DNA of 64,000 nt, taken from an uncultured bacterium. GTDB lineage: Bacteria > Actinomycetota > Coriobacteriia > Coriobacteriales > Coriobacteriaceae. Of this stretch, positions 43,518 through 51,211 are shown in pieces. A model generated the notes under the pieces. It had not been told where the DNA came from, searched no databases, and worked only from the letters and a program-made list of their open reading frames with translations. The translations under genes and the position numbers were made by a program. The DNA lies in NCBI GenBank assembly GCA_905214525.1, contig CAJMMN010000002.1, forward strand, positions 1 through 64,000, given 5' to 3'. Every line of letters starts with the position of its first letter. Position 1 is the first letter of the stretch.

Positions 43518-44425
43518 GGCAGCGGTGCGCTCGCTGCGTCCATCCCACACGCGTGGCGCAGCGAGCGCATTGCCTCAACGAGGATGACGCCGGCGATAGC
43601 GACCGTGATTATCACGTCGAACGGTGTGTTCACAAACCAGAGCAACGTCATGAAATACGACCCGGCATTAAAGGCAAAGTGCAGCAGGATCGTGTAGCGG
43701 AGCTTTCCGGTCGTCACGAGCACCCAACCAAAGATGAGGCCGGCGGCACCCGCGTAGCAACCCTGTACCCAATTCATATGCATAAAACCGAAGATCGCCG
43801 CCTGCAGCACAATCGCCGCGGCGATACCCCACGTGCTTGGGGCCGCCCAGGGCACCATGGCGCCACTCTGCGCGCTCACACGACGCCGGCACTTCCAAAG
43901 TGGGCGGCACTGCGGATTAAACGCTCGGAGCGAAAACTCAAAAATAATGCCGCGCACCAGCAGCTCTTCACAAAATGGGGCGCCGAGCACCGTGGTCAGG
44001 ACGGCAAGAAGGTTGGTATCGCCCAAGCCTGTTTCCTCGACGAGCTCGCTATAGTCCGCCGCAACCTCGGGCAGCAGCGACAGCACGCCGTCGCATAGGT
44101 AGCTAATGACCACCTGCATGGATAGGCCGATCACGACAACGCATGCGATGCGCTTCCGTGCAGCATTTGCTCCCCCGCCGAGCGGGCGTTCACCTTGCCG
44201 GCGCGCCATGAAGGAGCGGGGCCACAGATAGCGCCACCACAGCAGCGCCATCAAAAACGACGCCGTCTGAGCGGCGGCCTGAAACCATTGAATATCGAGA
44301 TTGTCGATCGGGAAACCCGTCAGTGCCGACACGATGTCCAGCGCGGAGAACAAAACAATGCTCAGGGCAATATCGGCAGCGATGACACCAAAACAGGCAA
44401 GCGCCCAAACCAGCGCATTGAGCAT
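43514..44425 (-). CDS. CPBP family intramembrane metalloprotease
   Basis: A 303-residue multi-pass membrane protein with the Abi/CAAX protease motifs: CEELLVRGIIFEFSLR (EExxxR), FGFMHMNW (FxxxH) and LLHFAFNAGSYF (HxxxN/B). Such proteases process prenylated proteins or peptides and often sit near bacteriocin or toxin genes, but none is obvious here. The ATG at 44425 has AGGAGG five bases upstream; longer frames run into low-quality Arg/Ser sequence. The stop overlaps the YgiQ stop on the other strand. Confidence 0.9.
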   Translation of the reverse strand: MLNALVWALACFGVIAADIALSIVLFSALDIVSALTGFPIDNLDIQWFQAAAQTASFLMALLWWRYLWPRSFMARRQGERPLGGGANAARKRIACVVVIGLSMQVVISYLCDGVLSLLPEVAADYSELVEETGLGDTNLLAVLTTVLGAPFCEELLVRGIIFEFSLRAFNPQCRPLWKCRRRVSAQSGAMVPWAAPSTWGIAAAIVLQAAIFGFMHMNWVQGCYAGAAGLIFGWVLVTTGKLRYTILLHFAFNAGSYFMTLLWFVNTPFDVIITVAIAGVILVEAMRSLRHACGMDAASAPLP

Positions 44426-44459
44426 GCCAACCTCCTCAAAACCCGGCACTTGGGGACAG

Positions 44460-44663
44460 TCATTGTTGATGAGAATCGGGCGCAGCGCCAAAAGCCCCGT
44501 TGGGCGAAATGTCGAACGGGAAGGTGCCGCAGCGATTGAACGCGGCGATAAACATGCGGATGGCGTTGGACGGCGTGGTGCCCACGAGCTGGGTTGCCGC
44601 CGCGAAGGCCGCCTTTTCCTCGGGCAAGACCTTCGCGACAACCGGGGTCATGTGTTCTGCCAT
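44460..44663 (-). CDS. RelB/DinJ-family antitoxin, no toxin alongside
   Basis: A 67-residue ribbon-helix-helix protein. KVLPEEKAAFAAATQLVGTTPSNAIRMFIAAF has the DinJ helix-turn pattern (GTTPSNAIRMF) and is followed by GTFPFDIS, the conserved tail stretch of the family. Normally a YafQ/RelE-type toxin follows directly; here a CPBP protease gene starts 34 bases on instead. The ATG at 44663 has AAGGAAG four bases upstream. The C-terminus runs to a short non-conserved tail. It may be an orphan antitoxin or act elsewhere. Confidence 0.8.
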   Translation of the reverse strand: MAEHMTPVVAKVLPEEKAAFAAATQLVGTTPSNAIRMFIAAFNRCGTFPFDISPNGAFGAAPDSHQQ

Positions 44664-44879
44664 GGCGCTTCCTTTTTGAAACGACGGTGGTGCGGATAGA
44701 TGCGGGCCACGCGGCTGGGCGACGGGCCGTGAAGGCAACCCGATTGGCCCGCATCTGGAGTGTGTTTCTACGGCGTTGGTATTACTTGGTATTCCTAAGT
44801 ATTACCCCGCAGATAGAATACCATACCCGACCCCATGGGGACGGAGAAAAAACGGATCATTTTGTTGCTGAGTAAGTAT

Positions 44880-46256
44880 TTAGAGCGTGATGATATCCGA
44901 GATATTGAGGGCCTTAGCGTCAGCGGCATCGTGCGTGGCAAGCAACAGCATGCGACCGTCGAGCAAGTCGAGCACGACCTCGGCGCATGCGTCGCGCGCA
45001 GCGGTATCTAAACCGGTAAAGGGCTCGTCAAGAATCACCGCGCCGCCCGGGCACAGCAGGGCTCGAGCGATCTCGACGCGACGGCGCTGCCCGCCCGAAA
45101 GCTCGGCCACGCGAGCATGTACATCGACCCCCGGCACCAGCAGGCGCAACAGGGCCGCAGCACTCGAGGCGTCCACGCGTGCATCGGCGCACACTAGCAC
45201 GTTATCCAGCGCCGCGGCGGACTCGACCAAGCGTGCATCCTGAAACACCATCGAGCACGGCGCGCACTCCCCCGCTGCCAACGAAAGCAGCGTCGACTTG
45301 CCCATGCCCGAAGCGCCCATCACACAGATACGCCCACCCGCGGGCAAGTTGAGCACCAGACCATCCAGCGCCGGCGCCCAGGGCGCGCGATCGCCCACGG
45401 CAAGCGCAAGCTCCGCTGAAGTGCCATCGCTCGCAGCCCCCGCACGCCCACGCAATCCATGCCCATGCGCCCGCACGGCCGCGCGCCACGCCACGGGCCC
45501 CGAAACCCGCAGCAGCCACACTAGCACGCGCTCACATGCCCACGATGCCGCCACGACCAACACGGTCCACGCCAGCAGATCTGCCGTCTCAATCAAAAGC
45601 TTTGCCTGATAGATGCGCTCACCCACGGTGCCCGTCGCCATGCCGATGAGCTCCGCCGCTACACCGGCCTTCCAGCTCATGCCGATGACCGCCTTCGCGC
45701 ACGAAAGCACAAACGGCAGCACCTCACGCCAGGTGTGGGCGCAAAACAGTCGCCAGCCCCGCACGCCATGCAGGCGGAGCATCTGCTCCAGCGGCTTATC
45801 AACCTGCGCCAAGCCCTCGACCAGTGAGAAATATACGCCCGGCAGCGCCATCAAAAAAACCGCCGCGATGCTCACGCGCGCCGATCCCAGCCAGATAAGC
45901 AACAGGACCACCACGCAGGCGACCGGCGTCGCCTTTACAAACGACAGCGCCGGTGCCACCAGGCGGGCAAACGTCCGCGACCGCACCGAGGCTCCCGCCA
46001 GCACGCCGCCGCACACCGCGGCAAGCGCCAGCCCGCCCAGTATCCGCGCGCCCGAGCCCACCAAAATCGCCCAGGTACCGCCATCGCACGCCAGGCGCAA
46101 CAGCGATACCACGACAGCGCCCGGCCCCGGCAAAATCAGCGGCTGTGCCACAAGACCCGCCACCAGCACCCACACGGCAAGCCAAAAGGCGGCAACGGCA
46201 CCTGCTGCCGCCACCGCCTTCATGCGCTCTGTCATTTGTCGAGCAAACACACGCAC
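44880..46256 (-). CDS. ABC transporter permease-ATPase fusion (NitT/TauT/SsuCB-type)
   Basis: A 458-residue fusion. Residues 1-265 form a BPD-type inner-membrane permease with about six helices and the EAA-like loop near LEQMLRLHGVRGWRLFCAHTWREVLPF. Residues 280-458 form the ATPase: Walker A MGASGMGKSTLL, Q-loop MVFQDARLV, signature ELSGGQRRRVEIARALL, Walker B AVILDEPFTGLD and switch ATHDAADA. SsuC and SsuB are normally separate genes, so the fusion is unusual. A GTG start at 46256 with GGAG six bases upstream lies three bases past the binding-protein stop. The substrate is unknown. Confidence 0.88.
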   Translation of the reverse strand: MRVFARQMTERMKAVAAAGAVAAFWLAVWVLVAGLVAQPLILPGPGAVVVSLLRLACDGGTWAILVGSGARILGGLALAAVCGGVLAGASVRSRTFARLVAPALSFVKATPVACVVVLLLIWLGSARVSIAAVFLMALPGVYFSLVEGLAQVDKPLEQMLRLHGVRGWRLFCAHTWREVLPFVLSCAKAVIGMSWKAGVAAELIGMATGTVGERIYQAKLLIETADLLAWTVLVVAASWACERVLVWLLRVSGPVAWRAAVRAHGHGLRGRAGAASDGTSAELALAVGDRAPWAPALDGLVLNLPAGGRICVMGASGMGKSTLLSLAAGECAPCSMVFQDARLVESAAALDNVLVCADARVDASSAAALLRLLVPGVDVHARVAELSGGQRRRVEIARALLCPGGAVILDEPFTGLDTAARDACAEVVLDLLDGRMLLLATHDAADAKALNISDIITL

Positions 46257-46259
46257 GGG

Positions 46260-47315
46260 CTACTCCATGTAGTAGAAATCGTCAGCCGGGAGCTTGCCGC
46301 CCACGGCACTCGCGTCCGCATCGGCCAACACCTGCAGATACCCACCGAGCGCCGCCTTCATATCCTTCCCCGTCTGGCACACGAGCATGCACCCGGGAAT
46401 CGCCTTTTCGGCAATCGCGGCGTTATCCACGATGCCCGCATCGACCACGGCCTGGGCCCAGTCCACCGGCGACGCGTTCACGGCCTCAACGCTCGCCGCG
46501 TGGCAGCTCAGGAATTCCGCCACGACCTCGGGATGTTCCTCGGCAAACGCGCGGCGCACCACGGTCACACCCGTCAGCAAGCGCGAGCCCGTGTCTCCTG
46601 CCAGCTCGTCCCACGCATCGGTCAGGCTCACCGGTGCCGACAGCTTGCCCTCGCTCTTGGCGACGGCCGCCGTCTTAAACGGCTCGGGCAGCACACCCAC
46701 GGCAGACGGATCGGCAAGCAGGGCCGACAGCACCTCGGTGGGCTCGCTCTTAAACTCGAGCGCCACCTGGCCGGTCAGGCCCGCGCGCTCCAGCAGGTAG
46801 TTCATGACGTACTCCGGCGTGGTGCCCTTGCCCGTCATATAGACGGCATGGCCCGCCAGATCGCCAAACGAGGTCACACTCGCGTCGCCCGTCACCACGC
46901 TTAGCACGCCGAGCGTGTTGATGTCGATGACCTGCACCGCGCCCTCGGTCTTGTTGTAGAGAACGCTCGCCGCGTTGGCGGGCACCAGGGCGATATCGAC
47001 ATCGCCCTGAATGACCTTGGGCACGATCTCGTCGGCCGCGGCGCTGATCGCAAAATCGAACTCGTTATCCGTCTCGCCACTCGCCGCCTGGTCCATAAAC
47101 TGCACCAGGCCAATCGAGGTCGGCCCCTTGAGCGAGGCGACGCGCACCTCGACCGGCCCTGCAGCAGCACCGGCGCCGTCCGTGGCAGCCGAGCCCGCAG
47201 CAGACCCAGCCTCCGCGGCCCCGCCGCCACATCCAACCAGTGCAAGCGACAGCGCGCCGGCGGCAAGCGCCGAGGCAAACCCCCGGCGCGTCATCTCAAC
47301 AGTAAACGCGCGCAT
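46260..47315 (-). CDS. NitT/TauT-type ABC transporter substrate-binding lipoprotein
   Basis: A 351-residue exported protein. A twin-arginine-like TRRGFASALAAGALSLALVGC leads to a lipobox (LVGC), so the mature protein is lipid-anchored. The body shows the NMT1/SsuA-like two-lobe pattern: ALVPANAASVLYNKTEGAVQV, GDLAGHAVYMTGKGTTPEYVMNYLL, DPSAVGVLPEPFKTAA. The ligand cannot be read; sulfonates, nitrate and thiamine precursors are bound by relatives. The ATG lies three bases after the hydrogenase stop, with GAAGGGA inside the hydrogenase 3' end as ribosome binding site, so it is translated with that operon. Confidence 0.85.
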   Translation of the reverse strand: MRAFTVEMTRRGFASALAAGALSLALVGCGGGAAEAGSAAGSAATDGAGAAAGPVEVRVASLKGPTSIGLVQFMDQAASGETDNEFDFAISAAADEIVPKVIQGDVDIALVPANAASVLYNKTEGAVQVIDINTLGVLSVVTGDASVTSFGDLAGHAVYMTGKGTTPEYVMNYLLERAGLTGQVALEFKSEPTEVLSALLADPSAVGVLPEPFKTAAVAKSEGKLSAPVSLTDAWDELAGDTGSRLLTGVTVVRRAFAEEHPEVVAEFLSCHAASVEAVNASPVDWAQAVVDAGIVDNAAIAEKAIPGCMLVCQTGKDMKAALGGYLQVLADADASAVGGKLPADDFYYME

Positions 47316-47317
47316 CG

Positions 47318-49129
47318 TTAGCACGTCCCTTCGTTAGGCATCGTCCATGCGTGATGGTCGGTATGCAGCAGCTCCTCGGCCAGCGGCGAGAGCGGCTCGC
47401 CCAAAAACTCGCGGTAGCATGCCTGGACATCGGGGTTCTCGTGCGAGAAGCGAATGTCCGCCTTCGCATCCAGGCCCCACAGCACCTGGCCGCGCTCAGC
47501 TGCCAGCTCGCAGCCGTCGTGGATGGGCTGACCGCCGCCACCGACGCAGCCGCCCGGGCACGCCATGACCTCAACGAAGTCATAGCTCACGCGACCGTCG
47601 CGAATCGCGTCGAGCAGACGGGCGGCGTTGCCCAGCCCGTGCGCCACGGCGACGCGCACCTTGGTGCCATCGATATCGGCCACGGCTTCCTTCCAGCCGT
47701 CCAGGCCGCGCACGTCGGTAAAGAAGTCGGCGTCGGGGTTCTTGCCCGTCACCAGGTAATAGGCCGAGCGCACGGCGGCCTCCATCACGCCGCCCGTGGC
47801 GCCAAAGATCACACCCGCGCCCGTGCCAAAGCCCAGCGGCGTATCGAGCGGCTCCTCAACCAGCGTGTCCACGCTCACGTGGCTCGCGCGGATCATGCGC
47901 ACCATCTCGCGCACCGTCAGCGCAACGTCCACATCGGGCGCGCCGCCCTCGCCCATCATGCTCGGCAGCGCGCACTCGGCCTTCTTGGCCGTGCACGGCA
48001 TAACGGACACCACGAACAGACGCTCGGGCTCCACGCCCAGCACCTTGGCGTAGTAGGTCTTGGCGATGGCGCCGAACATCTGCTGCGGCGACTTGGACGT
48101 GGACAGGCTGTCGACAAACTCCGGATAACGCGCCTTCACAAAGCGAACCCAACCCGGGCAGCAGCTCGTAAACATGGGCCAGCCGCGGCTGTCACCTTCG
48201 CCCTTGGCGGCGGCGCCCAGGCGCCCGAGCAGCTCGGAGCCCTCCTCCATAATGGTGAGGTCGGCCGAGAAATCGGTATCGAACACGTATTCAAAGCCCG
48301 CGCGACGCAGCACGCAAGCCAGGCGCTCGACGGTAGCCTCCTCGCGCGGAATGCCGAGTTCCTCGCCCCAAGCGCTACGCACGGCCGGCGCGATCTGCAC
48401 CACCACGATCTTGTCGGGATCGGCGAGCGCGTCAAACACGGTCTCGGTATCGTCGCGCTCGCGCAGTGCGCCCGTCGGGCAATGCGTAATGCACTGGCCG
48501 CACGCGACGCAATCGGTCTTGCCGATCGGTGCGCGCCCGCGGGTACCCACGGCGGTATGCGTGGCGCGGTTGGTCAGGTCCCAAATCCCCAGGCCCTGCA
48601 CGCTCTCGCACACCTTGATGCAGCGCATGCATTTAATGCACTTGTCGTTTTCGCGGATGATGGGAAAATCGAAATCCCAGCCCTCGCCCGCCAAATGCCT
48701 TTGATACGGCAGATAGAAAATGCCCAGGTCGTTGGCGATGGTCTGCAGGTTGCAGTTGCCGCTGCGCACGCAGCTCGTGCACTGCGAATCGTGCTGGGAC
48801 AGCAGCAGCTGCACGTTGGTGCGACGGGCCTCGCGGGCCTTGGGACTGTTGGTGTGGACCACCATGCCGTCGAGCACGTAGTTGTTGCAGGCGGCAACCA
48901 GCTGATCACAGCCCTCAACCTCGACCACGCACACGCGGCAGCCGCCGATCTCGTTCAGATCGCGCAGATAGCATAGGGTGGGAATCTGGATGCCGACGGA
49001 CTTGGCTGCATCCAGGATCGTGGTGCGCTCGGACACCACGACCTCGCAATTATCGATAGTGAGCTTGGCCATATTGTGCGCTCCGTTTTCGGTGTTGTCA
49101 CTGACGGTGGTTTTGTTGGGCTCTACCAT
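47318..49129 (-). CDS. [FeFe] hydrogenase catalytic subunit
   Basis: A protein of about 600 residues that oxidises or evolves H2. From the N-terminus: a [2Fe-2S] ferredoxin domain (CYLRDLNEIGGCRVC...C), the His-Cys3 [4Fe-4S] site HDSQCTSCVRSGNC, two [4Fe-4S] ferredoxin motifs (CIKCMRCIKVC; CVACGQCITHCP), and the H-cluster domain with TSCCPGW (L1), MPCTAKKAE (L2) and MACPGGCVGGGGQP (L3). All H-cluster ligands are present; HydEFG maturases must be elsewhere. The chosen start at 49129 overlaps the previous gene's stop by seven bases with GGAGG eight bases before; the ATG at 49072 (MAKLTIDN), also with GGAG upstream, matches family length better and is a real alternative. Confidence 0.95.
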   Translation of the reverse strand: MVEPNKTTVSDNTENGAHNMAKLTIDNCEVVVSERTTILDAAKSVGIQIPTLCYLRDLNEIGGCRVCVVEVEGCDQLVAACNNYVLDGMVVHTNSPKAREARRTNVQLLLSQHDSQCTSCVRSGNCNLQTIANDLGIFYLPYQRHLAGEGWDFDFPIIRENDKCIKCMRCIKVCESVQGLGIWDLTNRATHTAVGTRGRAPIGKTDCVACGQCITHCPTGALRERDDTETVFDALADPDKIVVVQIAPAVRSAWGEELGIPREEATVERLACVLRRAGFEYVFDTDFSADLTIMEEGSELLGRLGAAAKGEGDSRGWPMFTSCCPGWVRFVKARYPEFVDSLSTSKSPQQMFGAIAKTYYAKVLGVEPERLFVVSVMPCTAKKAECALPSMMGEGGAPDVDVALTVREMVRMIRASHVSVDTLVEEPLDTPLGFGTGAGVIFGATGGVMEAAVRSAYYLVTGKNPDADFFTDVRGLDGWKEAVADIDGTKVRVAVAHGLGNAARLLDAIRDGRVSYDFVEVMACPGGCVGGGGQPIHDGCELAAERGQVLWGLDAKADIRFSHENPDVQACYREFLGEPLSPLAEELLHTDHHAWTMPNEGTC

Positions 49130-50955
49130 TCCAGGTTCCTCCCTCCGCGGAACGCGCCAAAGCCAAAGTGATCGCAACGCAGGCAGCGGCTCGCCTCCTG
49201 GTGTGCCTCCTGCTCGGTAAGACCTTGCTCGACCAGATTCCAATCGTGAATACGCTCGCCGGCCTCGCGCTCGCCCAGCTCGCAGCGGCCGCACTCGTGC
49301 TTACCCTTAAACTGGACGGTCGGCAGCTCGACCTCAAGCTTAATCTTGTGGTCGAAGCCCAGATAGCGGTCGATGTTTGCCGAAGCCACGCGGCCGGCAT
49401 TGATGGCGCGGATGACGGTAGCGGGGCCGGTCTGGCAGTCGCCGCCGCTAAAGAGGCCATCGAAGTTGGGCACGGCGCCGTCCGAATCGGTGACCACGCA
49501 GCCCCACTTGCAGGCAATGCCCATCTCCTCAAACGGCTTGGAATCGATGTCCTGGCCAATGGCCACGAACACGCGCTCGCAGGGAATGACCTGCTCGGAC
49601 GTGGCGGCGGCACGCGGGGCCGGACGACCGCGACGGGGCTCGCCGATAATCTGCGGCTGCACGCGCAGGCCGCTCACGCGACCGTCCTCGCCCGTCTCGA
49701 TGGCGAGCGGCGCCGTCAGCTCCAGAACCTCGCAGCCCTCGGCCTGGGCACCGGCAATCTCGGCGTCCTGAGCCGTCATATCGCAGATGCGGCGGCGGTA
49801 GACAATGCTCACCTTTTCGGCACCGCAGCGCACGGCAGAGCGAGCCACGTCCATGGCAACGTTGCCGCCGCCGATGACGCACACGCGCTGGCCGCTCAGG
49901 TCGGGCAGCTCGTCGTCACCGATGGCGCGCAGCATCTTGACGGCCGACTCCACGCCGGGCGCCTCTTCGCCCGGAAGGCCGAGCTTCTTGTCGCTATGGG
50001 CACCGATGGCCAGGTAGACGGCATCAAACTCGTCGCGCAGACGGGCGAGCTCCTCGCCGTTGACGGAGTGATCGAGCTCAACGTCGATGCCGGCGCTCAA
50101 GATCCAGTCGATCTCGGCCTGCAGGCGCTCGCGCGGCAGACGGTAGCTGGGAATGCCATAGCGCAGCATGCCGCCCAGGTGGTGGCGCTGCTCAAAGATG
50201 GTCACCTTGTGGCCCATCACGGCCAGGTAGTAGGCGCAGGAAAGGCCGGCCGGGCCGCCGCCGATCACGGCGACGCGCTTGCCGGTGTTGTCCACCACAT
50301 GCGGCTTGTGGTCGTTGAGGTCACTGTGCTCAACGGCAAAACGCTTGAGGGCGAGGATGTTCATGGGGTCGTCGACCATGCCACGGCGACAGTGCATCTC
50401 GCAGGGATGCTCGCACACCAGGCCGCAGACGAGCGGCAGCGGGTTGTTCTTGCGGATGACCTTGACGGCATCGGCATAGCGGCCGGCCTCGACCAGCGAA
50501 ATGTAGCCGGGAATGTCGACGTGCGCCGGGCAGCCCGAGACGCACGGGACGCGGGCCTCGCGGTCAAAGCCACAGGAGTGCTCGCGGATGTGGTGCTCAA
50601 AATCGTCGCGGAAGCCGTGAATGGCCGTGAGTGCCATGGCGCCAGCTTCGTAGCCGATGGCGCAGTCGCTCGAAAGGTAGATGGTGCGGGCGGTGCGCTC
50701 AATCAAGTTGAGCGTGGACTCGTCGGCGCGGCCCTCGAGCACATCGGCGAGCAGGTCGCTCAGCGCGCTCAGGCCCACGCGGCAGGGCGTGCACTTGCCG
50801 CAGCTCTGGGTGGAGCACAGATTGACGAGCGCTGCCGTAAACTCAACGGGGCACGGGGCGAGCGAACTCACCGCCAGACGACGTCCGAGCGCATCGTGCA
50901 GGTCGTCCATGACGGCCTGAGCGTTGCTGCGTTCCATTACGTGCAGTCGAGCCAT
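49123..50955 (-). CDS. NuoF-tail/GltD-like flavoprotein partnered with the hydrogenase
   Basis: A 610-residue fusion. Residues 1-145 resemble only the C-terminal iron-sulfur part of NuoF/HydB (SCGKCTPCRVG...SSDC); the FMN/NADH Rossmann part is absent. Then comes a glutamate-synthase small-subunit-like oxidoreductase: cysteine-rich CVSGCPAHVDIPGY and CGLVCEHPCEMHC for two [4Fe-4S], FAD site VAVIGGGPAGLSCAYYLA, and NAD(P) site CVIGGGNVAMDVARSA. Two more CxxC pairs lie near the end (HECGRCE; SRCLRCDH). It probably carries electrons between NAD(P)H and the adjacent [FeFe] hydrogenase. This gltD-hydA pairing fits the 'glutamate synthase-linked' group A2 hydrogenases. The ATG has GAGAGGGGA upstream. 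Confidence 0.88.
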   Translation of the reverse strand: MARLHVMERSNAQAVMDDLHDALGRRLAVSSLAPCPVEFTAALVNLCSTQSCGKCTPCRVGLSALSDLLADVLEGRADESTLNLIERTARTIYLSSDCAIGYEAGAMALTAIHGFRDDFEHHIREHSCGFDREARVPCVSGCPAHVDIPGYISLVEAGRYADAVKVIRKNNPLPLVCGLVCEHPCEMHCRRGMVDDPMNILALKRFAVEHSDLNDHKPHVVDNTGKRVAVIGGGPAGLSCAYYLAVMGHKVTIFEQRHHLGGMLRYGIPSYRLPRERLQAEIDWILSAGIDVELDHSVNGEELARLRDEFDAVYLAIGAHSDKKLGLPGEEAPGVESAVKMLRAIGDDELPDLSGQRVCVIGGGNVAMDVARSAVRCGAEKVSIVYRRRICDMTAQDAEIAGAQAEGCEVLELTAPLAIETGEDGRVSGLRVQPQIIGEPRRGRPAPRAAATSEQVIPCERVFVAIGQDIDSKPFEEMGIACKWGCVVTDSDGAVPNFDGLFSGGDCQTGPATVIRAINAGRVASANIDRYLGFDHKIKLEVELPTVQFKGKHECGRCELGEREAGERIHDWNLVEQGLTEQEAHQEASRCLRCDHFGFGAFRGGRNLEW

Positions 50956-51019
50956 AAGATCCCCTCTCACATGGCAGCCCGGAGGCGAGGCCGGGCGAAG
51001 TTGCTACACGCACAACACT

Positions 51020-51040
51020 GACCTAAAAAGTTGTTAGGTC
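51020..51040 (-). promoter_or_regulatory. Palindrome upstream of the hydrogenase operon (proximal)
   Basis: GACCTAA (51020-51026) and TTAGGTC (51034-51040) form a perfect seven-base inverted repeat, about 65 bases before the first gene's start, well placed for an operator or an RNA leader hairpin. Confidence 0.45.
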
Positions 51041-51115
51041 TCCACGCAGTTCGGCAGGCGGTATGAAATGTCACCCTCGGCGGTGAAATAGAACATTACC
51101 GCAGATAAATGCCAT

Positions 51116-51139
51116 ATTTGGTAAAACGCGTTACCAAAT
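51116..51139. promoter_or_regulatory. Palindromic operator candidate between hydrogenase and PTS operons
   Basis: ATTTGGTAA (51116-51124), AACGCG, TTACCAAAT (51131-51139): nine-base perfect arms with a six-base spacer. About 160 bases upstream of the hydrogenase operon start. It does not match the Rex (TTGTGAA) or FNR consensus. Confidence 0.55.
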
Positions 51140-51141
51140 GA

Positions 51142-51179
51142 CAATGCCCCGCCCACGCAATCACGTGGACGGGGCATTG
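51142..51179 (-). terminator. Terminator of the alpha-glucoside PTS operon
   Basis: CAATGCCCC and GGGGCATTG form the outer stem with an inner CCACG/CGTGG stem. On the minus strand it lies 32 bases past the GH4 stop; the T-run after it is weak. Confidence 0.7.
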
Positions 51180-51211
51180 CTCCAGGTATGCGGCCAGCGA
51201 CCCTGTTGCTT

